DNA of 64,000 nt from Actinacidiphila sp. DG2A-62 (GTDB taxonomy: Bacteria; Actinomycetota; Actinomycetes; Streptomycetales; Streptomycetaceae): positions 7,268,001 to 7,332,000 of the forward strand of contig NZ_JAYMGI010000002.1 of the NCBI RefSeq assembly GCF_035825295.1, given 5' to 3'. The first letter of the stretch is position 1, and each line of letters begins with the position of its first letter. The notes below the pieces were generated by a model. The model was not told the DNA's origin. It did not search any database and saw only the letters and a program-made list of their open reading frames with translations. The translations under genes and the position numbers were made by a program. Of the stretch, positions 54,079 through 62,105 are shown piece by piece.

Positions 54079-55668
54079 TCACATCCGGAAGACGCCGAAG
54101 CCGCCGCGCGCGCCCTCGACGGGCGCGCCGTGCACCGCGGACAGGCACAGGCCGAGCACCGTGCGGGTGTCGCGCGGGTCGATCACGCCGTCGTCGTAGA
54201 GCCGCCCGGACAGGAACATCGGCAGCGACTCCGCCTCGATCTGCTGCTCGACCATCGCCCGCAGTGCCTCGTCCGCCGCCTCGTCGTAGGGCCGTCCCTT
54301 CGCCAGTGCCGACTGGCGGGCCACGATCGAGAGCACACCGGCCAGTTGGGCCGGGCCCATCACCGCGGACTTCGCACTCGGCCAGCTGAACAGGAAGCGC
54401 GGATCGTAGGCGCGGCCGCACATGCCGTAGTGCCCGGCGCCGTAACTCGCGCCCATCAGCACCGAGATGTGCGGGACCCGCGAGTTGGACACCGCGTTGA
54501 TCATCATCGCGCCGTGCTTGATGATGCCGCCCTGCTCGTACTCGCGGCCCACCATGTAGCCGGTGGTGTTGTGCAGGAACAGCAGCGGGATGTCGCGCTG
54601 GTTGGCCAACTGGATGAACTGCGCGGCCTTCTGGGACTCCTGGCTGAACAACACGCCCTGGGCGTTGGCCAGTACGCCGACCGGATAGCCGTGCACCTCG
54701 GCCCAGCCGGTCACCAGGCTCGGCCCGTACAACGGCTTGAACTCGTCGAACTGCGAGCCGTCGGCGATCCGCACGATCACCTCGCGCGGGTCGAACGGGA
54801 TGCGCAGGTCGCCCGGCACGATGCCGAGCAGGTCCTCCTCGTCGAACAGCGGCGGGCGCGGGTCGGGGCGCGGACTCGGGCCCAGCTTGCGCCAGTTGAG
54901 CCGGGCCACCACCCGGCGGGCGGTGCGCAGGGCGTCCGGCTCGTCCACCGCGAAGTGGTCGGCGAGGCCGGAGACGCGCGCGTGCATGTCCGCGCCGCCC
55001 AGCGACTCGTCGTCGCTCTCCTCGCCGGTCGCCATCTTCACCAGCGGCGGACCGCCGAGGAAGACCTTCGAGCGCTCCTTGACCATGATCACGTGGTCGG
55101 ACATCCCCGGCACGTACGCGCCGCCGGCGGTGGAGTTGCCGAACACCACGGCCACGGTGGGGATCCCGGCCGCCGACAGCCGCGTCAGATCGCGGAAGAG
55201 CGCGCCGCCGGGGATGAAGATCTCCTTCTGGCTGGGCAGGTCGGCGCCGCCGGACTCCACCAGGCTGATCACCGGCAGGCGGTTGGCGAACGCGATCTCG
55301 TTCGCCCGCAGCGCCTTGCGCAGCGTCCACGGGTTGCTCGCGCCGCCGCGCACCGTCGGGTCGTTGGCGGTCACCAGGCACTCGACGCCCTCGACGACGC
55401 CGATGCCGGTGACGATGGACGCGCCGGTGGTGAAGTCGCTGCCCCAGCCGGCCAGCGGCGACAGCTCCAGGAACGGGGTGTCGGGGTCGAGCAGCAACTC
55501 GATCCGCTCGCGCGCGGTGAGCTTGCCGCGGGCGCGGTGCCGGTCCTGGTACTTCGGGCCGCCGCCGGCCAGCGCCTCTGCGTGCGCCGCGGACACCTCC
55601 GCGAGCCGCTCCAGCATCACCGCGCGCCGCTCCGCGAAGTCCGCGCCGCGGACGCCGAGCGCGCTCAC
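54079..55668 (-). CDS. Acyl-CoA carboxylase, carboxyltransferase (beta) subunit
   Basis: 529 residues from GTG 55668 (GTGA overlap). Carboxyltransferase motifs: VTANDPTVRGGASNPWTLRK, LVESGGADLPSQKEIFIPGG, VFGNSTAGGAYVPGMSD, FLHNTTGYMVGREYEQGGIIKHGAM and LMGASYGAGHYGMCGRAYDPRF. This pattern is that of methylcrotonyl/geranyl-type subunits more than of propionyl-CoA carboxylase (the GMCGRAYDPRF end and the length fit). Works with the biotin subunit encoded next. Confidence 0.92.
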   Translation of the reverse strand: MSALGVRGADFAERRAVMLERLAEVSAAHAEALAGGGPKYQDRHRARGKLTARERIELLLDPDTPFLELSPLAGWGSDFTTGASIVTGIGVVEGVECLVTANDPTVRGGASNPWTLRKALRANEIAFANRLPVISLVESGGADLPSQKEIFIPGGALFRDLTRLSAAGIPTVAVVFGNSTAGGAYVPGMSDHVIMVKERSKVFLGGPPLVKMATGEESDDESLGGADMHARVSGLADHFAVDEPDALRTARRVVARLNWRKLGPSPRPDPRPPLFDEEDLLGIVPGDLRIPFDPREVIVRIADGSQFDEFKPLYGPSLVTGWAEVHGYPVGVLANAQGVLFSQESQKAAQFIQLANQRDIPLLFLHNTTGYMVGREYEQGGIIKHGAMMINAVSNSRVPHISVLMGASYGAGHYGMCGRAYDPRFLFSWPSAKSAVMGPAQLAGVLSIVARQSALAKGRPYDEAADEALRAMVEQQIEAESLPMFLSGRLYDDGVIDPRDTRTVLGLCLSAVHGAPVEGARGGFGVFRM

Positions 55669-56621
55669 GCGTCGCCGCCCGCCGGGAGCGGACCCGCGCC
55701 GCGGAAGCTCGCGCCCGCGTCCGCGCCCGCGTCTTCACCCGCGTCCGCGCCTCCGCGCCCGCCCGCGCCCCCGCCCGGGCCCGGGCTGCCCGGGTCCGCC
55801 CCTTCGCCCGGGTCCGCGCCTCCCGTCGGCGGCCGGCCCGACCCCGGCGGCCCGACGAACGTCTGCGCGATCGACAGCCACGTCTCGGCGTCCTCGCCGA
55901 CCGCCCGCACGGCCAGGTCGTCGCGGTGCCTGCGGCGCACCGCGAGCAGGCACAGGTCCAGCGCCGGGCCGGTCACCCGCTGCGCCGCGTCCGGCGGGCC
56001 GAACGTCCACAACGACCCGTCCGGCGCGGTGAGTTCGATCCGGAACGGCTCCGCGGGCGCCGGCCTGCCGTACACCGAGAACGCGTAGTCGCGGGCGACG
56101 ACGGCCAGCCGCGCGACGTGCCACAGGCGGGCGGTGGGGGAGCGGCGCACCCCGAGCGCGTCGGCCACGTCCTCGCCGTGCGCCCACGTCTCCATCACGC
56201 GGGCGCCGGCCATCGACGCGGTGCTCATCGGCGGCCCGTACCAGGGGTGCCGCACGGACGGCCGCTCGGCCGCGCTCGCGGTGAGCGCGGCCCCCAGCGC
56301 GGTGCTCGCGCCGCGCCACCGGGCCAGCAGTTCGGCCGGAGCGGCCCGCGCGCCCGTCTCGGCGCCCTCGTCCACGTAGCGGTCGAACGCGCCCGCGGCG
56401 ACGGCGCGTTCGGCCGCGAAGGCGTCCGGGTCCGTCACCGCGAGCAGCGCCCGCTCCTCGGTCCAGGCGAGATGCGCGATCTGGTGCGCGATCGTCCACC
56501 CCTGCGCGGGCGTGGGCGTGGCCCATCCCGCCGCGTCCAGCGGCGCGACCAGGGCGTCGAGCGACGCCCACTCGGCGCGGAGGTCGTCCAGTACGGCACG
56601 AACGGCTTGCGGATCCGGCAC
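55665..56621 (-). CDS. TIGR03084-family protein
   Basis: 318 residues from GTG 56621 with GGAGGG 4 bases upstream. DinB-like helical domain: VRAVLDDLRAEWASLDALVAPLD, GWTIAHQIAHLAWTEERAL and METWAHGEDVADALG, with the metal-type His/Glu. The end is a Gly/Asp/Ala tail. This family regularly begins acyclic-terpene-like catabolic operons in actinobacteria, with an AtuA-type (DUF1446) gene; here no AtuA is seen. It begins a six-gene unit. Confidence 0.88.
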   Translation of the reverse strand: MPDPQAVRAVLDDLRAEWASLDALVAPLDAAGWATPTPAQGWTIAHQIAHLAWTEERALLAVTDPDAFAAERAVAAGAFDRYVDEGAETGARAAPAELLARWRGASTALGAALTASAAERPSVRHPWYGPPMSTASMAGARVMETWAHGEDVADALGVRRSPTARLWHVARLAVVARDYAFSVYGRPAPAEPFRIELTAPDGSLWTFGPPDAAQRVTGPALDLCLLAVRRRHRDDLAVRAVGEDAETWLSIAQTFVGPPGSGRPPTGGADPGEGADPGSPGPGGGAGGRGGADAGEDAGADAGASFRGAGPLPAGGDA

Positions 56622-56972
56622 GGGTCCCTCCGGGGGACGTCGGGGGCACGGCGGCGTACGTGGCGCGGGTCCCGCCGGGGACCCGGGGGGCGCACGGCGT
56701 GGCGCGGGCGCGAGGCGGCGCCCCTCGCGGTGGGCCCGGGGCGTGCGCTGTCTCGCCGGTTGCCGTGCGGGTCGAGCGTGGCATCGGCGCCAGAAACAAG
56801 CAAGCGTGCATGCATGTTTTTTCGCCGCGCCCCTTTTCGCCGGGCGTCGCGGCGCCCACCGTCCGCACCGCGCCCACCGCCCCACCGCTCCGCGACGCCC
56901 ACCGCGGCAGCGGCAAACCCGCCCCGGCGCGGGCGCCGGGCCGGGCCGTGCGGCGGCGCCCCTCGGGGCGCG
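56622..56972. other. Promoter region of the acyl-CoA operon
   Basis: 351 bp with no gene. It holds the 24-bp palindrome at 56795-56818 in an A/T-rich patch with TTTTTT after it, and the left end carries the operon ribosome site. The right edge is the end of the DMT transporter gene. Confidence 0.55.
56795..56818. promoter_or_regulatory. 24-bp TetR-type palindrome
   Basis: AACAAGCAAGCG and TGCATGCATGTT: reversed, the right half matches the left at 9 of 12 bases (AACAWGCAWGC). It lies about 175 bp upstream of the first gene of the operon that ends in a TetR gene, so it is the best candidate for that repressor's operator. Confidence 0.65.
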
Positions 56973-57860
56973 TCAGAGCACGCGCGTCGCGCCGATCGGC
57001 TCCTGCGGCGCGACGCCCGGGGGCATCGCCGGGTGGCGGCCGAGGAGGATCACGCCGACGACGATCGCGGCCAGGCCGACGGCCTCCCAGGCCAGTGCGC
57101 CGGTGCTGAAGCGCACCCGGTCGCCGAGGAAGCCGACGCCGCAGGCGATGCCCGCCAGCGGCTGGGCCGCGGTGAGCGACGGCAGCGACATGCGCAGCGC
57201 CGCCGTCTCGAAGGCGCTCTGCACCAGCAGCATGCCGGTCAGCCCGATGACCACGATCGCGTACGGCTGCCAGTGCGCGAACAGCCCGGCCACGCCGTCG
57301 TCGCGGACGAGCTGCCCGCAGATCCTGGTCAGCGCGTCCTGCAGCCCGTAGAGCAGGCCCGCGGCCAGTGCGAGCAGCGCGGCCTCGGCGGAGGCGTGCA
57401 GGCGGCGCGCGCCGAGCGTGAGCAGCAGCGCGAGGCCGGCCACCACGCCGAAGACCAGCCAGTGCCGCAGCGGGCCCGCGTCCGCGTCGCCGCCGCGCGG
57501 CTGCCCGGCCACGATGAACGCGGTGACGCCGGCCGCGAGCAGCAGCACGCCGCCCCAGCCGGACCAGCCGAGCGGCTGCCGGGTGAGCCGGCGGGACAGG
57601 GCCATCGCGAACAGCAGGTTGGTGGCGGTGAGCGGCTCGACCAGCGTCACCTCGCCGTAGGCCAGCGCGACCGCGCCCAGCACCTGCCCGGCGACCATCA
57701 GCGCGATGCCGCACAGCCAGTCCGGCATCCGGATCAGGTGGAGCAGCAGCCGGAAGGACAGGAAGTCGGCCAGCGGGGCACGCGAGGCCGCGCGCTGCTG
57801 CAGCACGAACCCGAAGCCGAGGCAGCAGGCGGCACCGACTCCGAGGAGGAACACGGCCAC
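56973..57860 (-). CDS. DMT-family transporter
   Basis: 295 residues from GTG 57860; about ten membrane segments in the EamA/DMT arrangement (MAVFLLGVGAACCLGFGFVLQQ, WLCGIALMVAGQVLGAVALAY, TLVEPLTATNLLFAMALS, and a second similar half). The amide-rich substrate is unknown. It precedes the acyl-CoA operon on the same strand, separated by the promoter region, so it is probably not part of it. Confidence 0.85.
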   Translation of the reverse strand: MAVFLLGVGAACCLGFGFVLQQRAASRAPLADFLSFRLLLHLIRMPDWLCGIALMVAGQVLGAVALAYGEVTLVEPLTATNLLFAMALSRRLTRQPLGWSGWGGVLLLAAGVTAFIVAGQPRGGDADAGPLRHWLVFGVVAGLALLLTLGARRLHASAEAALLALAAGLLYGLQDALTRICGQLVRDDGVAGLFAHWQPYAIVVIGLTGMLLVQSAFETAALRMSLPSLTAAQPLAGIACGVGFLGDRVRFSTGALAWEAVGLAAIVVGVILLGRHPAMPPGVAPQEPIGATRVL

Positions 57861-57984
57861 GCCGCCACTTTAACCTCCGGGGCCGTGAGCGCCCGCCGGT
57901 TCCGGCCGGACGCGCGGCGACCGCCGTTCGCGCAGGCCGCGGGCGGTGGCGGGCGGCGGCGTGCCGGCCGCCCCCGTGTCGCGC

Positions 57985-58800
57985 CTACGCCTCCTCGCCC
58001 GGCGCGGTCCGCGCGCTCTCCCACACCGTGAGGAAGGCCAAGCGCAGGCACGCCGCCAGCGCCGGGTGCTCGATGTAGAGCGCGGTGGTCGAGCCGGTGC
58101 CGGCCACCGGGTCGGGCATGTCGCACAGCACGAGCGACGCGTCCGCGATCACCAGCTTCAGCGGCAGCTCGTCGGCGAACCGGCACTCCTCGCCCGCGGC
58201 CGTCGAGCGCCGTACGTTCTCCAGGGTCTCGGGGTCGGCCAGCGCCTCGTGGGTGTAGATCGCCCGGACCGAGCCGCCGGCCCTGCGCAGCCGGCGCACC
58301 GCCTTGATCCCGGGGGTGTTCAGCGCGGGCGCGACGAAGGGCGGCTTGGAGAAGCTGAGCAGCTCCCGCCTGGCCTGGTTCTGGATGTCGGCGAACGCCT
58401 CGGCGATCGACTTGGGGTCGCGCAGGATCTCCACGTAGTCCAGCGGCACGGTCTGCGAGCGGCCGTCGGCCCAGACCGGGACCAGCGCGGCGGTCAGCGC
58501 GCTGGAGACCCGGTCCAGACGCTCCAGCGCCTCCCGCTGCAGCGCCATCAGCCGGGCCACCGCCAGCTCCGGCGCGACCGCGGAGAAGGTCGCCACCCGT
58601 CCCGGGTGGGCGGTCGCCAGCCGCCGTCTGACGAGCGCGTCCAGCACGTCGTAGACCCGCTGCCGGGGGACGTCCGCCTCGCGGGCGACCTCCGCGGCGG
58701 TGTACGACTCCCGGCGCACCAGGGCCAGGTAGACGCGTGCCTCGTAGCGGGCCAGGCCGAGCGCCACCAGGTCGTTGACCGGTCCGTCCTCCGTGTCCAT
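57985..58800 (-). CDS. TrmB-family transcriptional regulator
   Basis: 271 residues from ATG 58800. Winged HTH at residues 8-65: LVALGLARYEARVYLALVRRESYTAAEVAREADVPRQRVYDVLDALVRRRLAT. The C-terminal part resembles the TrmB effector domain (VPLDYVEILRDPKSIAEAFADI, then ELLSFSKPPFV). Archaeal relatives respond to sugars; here the ligand is unknown. Divergent from the protease gene. Confidence 0.88.
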   Translation of the reverse strand: MDTEDGPVNDLVALGLARYEARVYLALVRRESYTAAEVAREADVPRQRVYDVLDALVRRRLATAHPGRVATFSAVAPELAVARLMALQREALERLDRVSSALTAALVPVWADGRSQTVPLDYVEILRDPKSIAEAFADIQNQARRELLSFSKPPFVAPALNTPGIKAVRRLRRAGGSVRAIYTHEALADPETLENVRRSTAAGEECRFADELPLKLVIADASLVLCDMPDPVAGTGSTTALYIEHPALAACLRLAFLTVWESARTAPGEEA

Positions 58801-59185
58801 GGCGCCACAAGGTATACGGCGGAGATCGCCCGGCGGAAGCACGGCCCGCGCCGGCGCCCGCGCGGGCCCGTGCGGCGGCGTCCGGACGGTCTCGGGGCGG
58901 TCTCAAGGGGAATCCTTTGCCAAGACCCGGTAGTCCCTTGAACCGACTGTCACTACCTTTCTCCTGGCCACCACTCAACGTGGTGACAGCATGCACGCAC
59001 CGCACCCGCCGCACCGATCGCCGCCGACAGCAGCCCTTCACCTGGGTCGCCGGCGAGAACACCGATGAACGTGTGCCACACGAAGTCCCAGGCGTACCGC
59101 TCCACGATCTGTTGTCATGACCGTGACACAAAACGGACCGTTGTGGGACGACCCGGGAGCCGACCCCCCCATGGAGGGCAGTTCA
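58801..59185. other. Divergent region upstream of the S53 protease
   Basis: 385 bp, no gene seen. Contains A/T-richer patches (near 58905-58970) that could hold the promoters of the TrmB and protease genes; an ATG at 59117 in the protease frame lacks a ribosome site. Confidence 0.5.
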
Positions 59186-61252
59186 TTGCAGTCCAAGAGT
59201 CCCGGCCGGGCCAGACGAGCGATCCGCCGCGCCACCCTCGCGGTCGTCGCCACCGGAGCCCTGGTCACCGGCGGTCTGGTGGCCGCCGCCGCTCCGTCCG
59301 TCGCCGCCGCGGCCCCCGCGGCGTCCACCGCCGCGTCCACCGCGTCCACCGCGTCCACCGGCGCGAACGCGACCGGCGCCACCGGATCGAGCGAGGGCAA
59401 CGCGCAGCACCTGTGCGCCTCGCCCGCCAAGGGCGCCATGTCGTGCCTGTCGCTGGTGCGCACCGACACCCTGCACCACCTGGGCGTCACCCCGAACGCG
59501 ACGCCGTCCGGCTACGGCCCGACCGACCTGCAGAGCGCCTACGCGCTGCCGTCGAGCGCCGGGTCCGGCGCGACCGTCGCCATCGTGGACGCGCAGGACG
59601 ACCCGAACGCCGAGGCCGACCTCGCCACCTACCGCAGCCAGTACGGCCTGCCGGCCTGCACCACGGCCAACGGCTGCTTCAAGAAGGTCAACCAGACCGG
59701 CGGCACCAGCTACCCGTCCCCCGACTCCGGCTGGGCCGGCGAGATCTCGCTCGACCTCGACATGGTCAGCGCGGTCTGCCCGCAGTGCCACATCCTGCTG
59801 GTCGAGGCCACCTCGGCGTCCATGACCAACCTGGGCACCGCCGTGAACACCGCGGTGTCCCTGGGTGCGAAGTACGTCTCCAACAGCTACGGCGGCAGCG
59901 AGTCCTCCTCGGACACCTCCTACGACAGCTCGTACTTCAACCACCCGGGCGTCGCCATCACCGTCAGCTCCGGCGACAGCGGCTACGGCGTGGAGTACCC
60001 GGCCGCGTCCAAGTACGTCACCGCGGTCGGCGGCACCTCGCTGAGCCGCGCCAGCGGCACCACCCGCGGCTGGACCGAGTCCGTGTGGGGCTCCAGCTCC
60101 GGCGGCGAGGGCGCGGGCTCCGGCTGCTCGGCGTACGACGCCAAGCAGAGCTGGCAGACCGACACCGGCTGCAGCAAGCGCACCGTCGCCGACGTCTCCG
60201 CGGTCGCCGACCCGAACACCGGCCTCGCCGTCTACGACAGCTACCAGGCCAGCGGCTGGCAGGTCTACGGCGGCACCAGCGCCTCCTCGCCGATCATCGC
60301 CTCGGTCTACGCGCTGGCCGGCACCCCGGCCGCGGGCACCGTGCCGGCGTCGTACCCCTACGCGCACACCGGTTCGCTGAACGACGTGACCAGCGGCGCC
60401 AACGGCTCCTGCTCCAGCTCCTACCTGTGCACGGCCAAGTCCGGCTACGACGGCCCGACCGGCCTCGGCACCCCGAAGGGCACCGCCGCGTTCACCAACG
60501 GCGGCTCGACCGGCGGCAACACCGTCACCGTCACCAGCCCGGGCAACCAGTCCACCCAGGTCGGCACCGCGGTCAGCGTGACCGTCCACGCCACCGACTC
60601 CGCCTCGGGCCAGACCCTCACCTACAGCGCGAGCGGCCTGCCGGCCGGCCTGTCGATCAACTCCTCGACCGGCGTCATCTCCGGCACGCCGACCACCGCG
60701 GGCACCTCCTCGGTGACGGTGACCGCGACCGACTCCACCGGCGCCTCCGGCTCGGCCTCCTTCACCTGGACCGTCACCACCTCCGGCGGCGGCGGCTGCA
60801 CCCCGGCCCAGCTGCTCGGCAACCCCGGCTTCGAGTCCGGGAACACGGTCTGGTCCGCCAGCTCCGGCGTGATCGACAACAGCACCGGCGCGCCGGCCCA
60901 CTCCGGCTCCTACAAGGCCTGGCTGGACGGCTACGGCAGCACCCACACCGACACGCTGTCGCAGTCCGTGACCATCCCGGCCAGCTGCACCAGCGCCACC
61001 TTCACCTTCTACCTCTACGTCTCGACCGACGAGACGACGACCAGCACGGCCTACGACAAGCTCACCGTCGCGGCCGGCTCCACCACCCTGGCCACCTACT
61101 CCAACCTCAACAGCTCCAGCGGCTACGTGCAGAAGAGCATCAACCTCTCCTCGTACGCCGGCCAGACCGTCACGCTGAAGTTCACCGGCACCGAGGACTC
61201 CAGCCTCGCCACCTCCTTCCTCATCGACGACACCGCCGTCAACGTCAGCTGA
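59186..61252 (+). CDS. Secreted S53 (sedolisin) peptidase with Ig-like and C-terminal domains
   Basis: 688 residues from TTG 59186, chosen for GGAGG 8 bases upstream (ATG 59171 or 59117 are alternatives). Signal peptide RAIRRATLAVVATGALVTGGL. Catalytic domain with E186 and D190 (GEISLD), D264 (SSGDSGYG) and S365 (GGTSASSP), the serine-carboxyl peptidase set active at acid pH. Then an Ig-like repeat (VTVTSPGNQ, then GTPTTAGTSSVTVTATD), and a C-terminal beta-sandwich (CTPAQLLGNPGFESG ... FLIDDTAVNVS) that is likely a binding domain. No long propeptide is seen before the catalytic core. Confidence 0.93.
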   Translation: MQSKSPGRARRAIRRATLAVVATGALVTGGLVAAAAPSVAAAAPAASTAASTASTASTGANATGATGSSEGNAQHLCASPAKGAMSCLSLVRTDTLHHLGVTPNATPSGYGPTDLQSAYALPSSAGSGATVAIVDAQDDPNAEADLATYRSQYGLPACTTANGCFKKVNQTGGTSYPSPDSGWAGEISLDLDMVSAVCPQCHILLVEATSASMTNLGTAVNTAVSLGAKYVSNSYGGSESSSDTSYDSSYFNHPGVAITVSSGDSGYGVEYPAASKYVTAVGGTSLSRASGTTRGWTESVWGSSSGGEGAGSGCSAYDAKQSWQTDTGCSKRTVADVSAVADPNTGLAVYDSYQASGWQVYGGTSASSPIIASVYALAGTPAAGTVPASYPYAHTGSLNDVTSGANGSCSSSYLCTAKSGYDGPTGLGTPKGTAAFTNGGSTGGNTVTVTSPGNQSTQVGTAVSVTVHATDSASGQTLTYSASGLPAGLSINSSTGVISGTPTTAGTSSVTVTATDSTGASGSASFTWTVTTSGGGGCTPAQLLGNPGFESGNTVWSASSGVIDNSTGAPAHSGSYKAWLDGYGSTHTDTLSQSVTIPASCTSATFTFYLYVSTDETTTSTAYDKLTVAAGSTTLATYSNLNSSSGYVQKSINLSSYAGQTVTLKFTGTEDSSLATSFLIDDTAVNVS

Positions 61253-61317
61253 CGACCGCCGACAGGGAAGCGCACCCCACCGCGGCGCGCGGCGCTCCCG
61301 CGCGCGGGTGAGACACG

Positions 61318-61355
61318 ACGGGCCCGGGCCGGCCCCACTGCCGGTCCGGGCCCGT
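61318..61355. terminator. Convergent hairpin terminator
   Basis: ACGGGCCCGGGCCGG and CCGGTCCGGGCCCGT pair in 14 of 15 positions around an 8-base loop, between the protease and the convergent lipoprotein gene. Confidence 0.75.
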
Positions 61356-61366
61356 CCGTGCGCAGG

Positions 61367-61933
61367 TCACCGCACGTCCACGGTGACCTTCCACCCGGCG
61401 ATCGCATGGCACGCGACCGCGCCGGGGCGCGGGCTCGGGCAGGCCCGCCGGAAGCCGCTCAACTCGGCGGTTCCCGCCCGTGTGCCGCGATAGACGCCGG
61501 GTGAGACCTCGGTGAGCGCGCCGCCCCGCTCGGCCGGCGGCGCGTCGCCCGCCGTGAGCCGCACGCGCAGGGTGCTGCCGATGCTCAGGCACACACCGCG
61601 GGCCTTCGTGCCGGGGTCGGGGGTCACCAGCACGTCGCCGCAGTCGGGCTGCGAGGTCGAGGGGCCCGGGTCCGGCCGCCCCACCCGGACGCCGTCGGCG
61701 GAACCACAGCCGGCCAGCAGCGCCGCGACCGCGACCACCGCGACCGCCGCCGCGAGCCCCGCCGTCCCGGCAGCCCGTGCCGGCCTCGCCCGCGCGGCGC
61801 CCGTCGTTCCCGCCGTCGCGCCAGCGGTCCCCGTCGTTCCCGCCGTCGCGCCAACGGTCCGCGTCGCTCCCGCCGTTCCCGCCGTTCCCGCCGTCCGCCG
61901 CGCTCTCGCGTTCCGCGCTCCCCGCGCACGCAT
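61367..61933 (-). CDS. Lipoprotein with repeat-encoded N-terminus
   Basis: 188 residues. The first 45 are built from TAGTTG/ATAGTTGTAG units encoded by a 30-bp DNA repeat; a hydrophobic segment (LAAAVAVVAVAALLAGC) ends in a lipobox Cys. The mature part has four Cys (QPDCGD, RGVCLSI, RRACPS, VACHAI) and ends KVTVDVR, an Ig-like or beta-sandwich pattern. No family is recognised. The true start may lie inside the repeat. Confidence 0.7.
   Translation of the reverse strand: MRARGARNARARRTAGTAGTAGATRTVGATAGTTGTAGATAGTTGAARARPARAAGTAGLAAAVAVVAVAALLAGCGSADGVRVGRPDPGPSTSQPDCGDVLVTPDPGTKARGVCLSIGSTLRVRLTAGDAPPAERGGALTEVSPGVYRGTRAGTAELSGFRRACPSPRPGAVACHAIAGWKVTVDVR
61801..61895. repeat. 30-bp tandem repeat in lipoprotein gene
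   Basis: CCGTCGTTCCCGCCGTCGCG plus CCAGCGGTCC repeats twice almost perfectly (61801-61830, 61831-61860), then as a series of CCGCCGTTCC units. In-frame (multiple of 3). Confidence 0.85.
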
Positions 61934-62105
61934 CGCCGCACACTCCTCTCACCCACGGCCGCCCTGGTCGGGAGCGGCCGGTCCTGGGTGGGACGCAGCG
62001 GCGGCCGGTGCGGTTCCCTCCGGGGCGGTCCACCGCGGTGCGTGCGCCCGCGCCGGGGCCACCGGCCCGGCCGGCCGGCGCCCGGTTCGCGCCGCGGCCG
62101 GGAGG

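Noticed and set aside
58917..59120. 67-codon ORF between TrmB and the protease
   Set aside because: No ribosome site, no family resemblance, and it lies in a promoter region.
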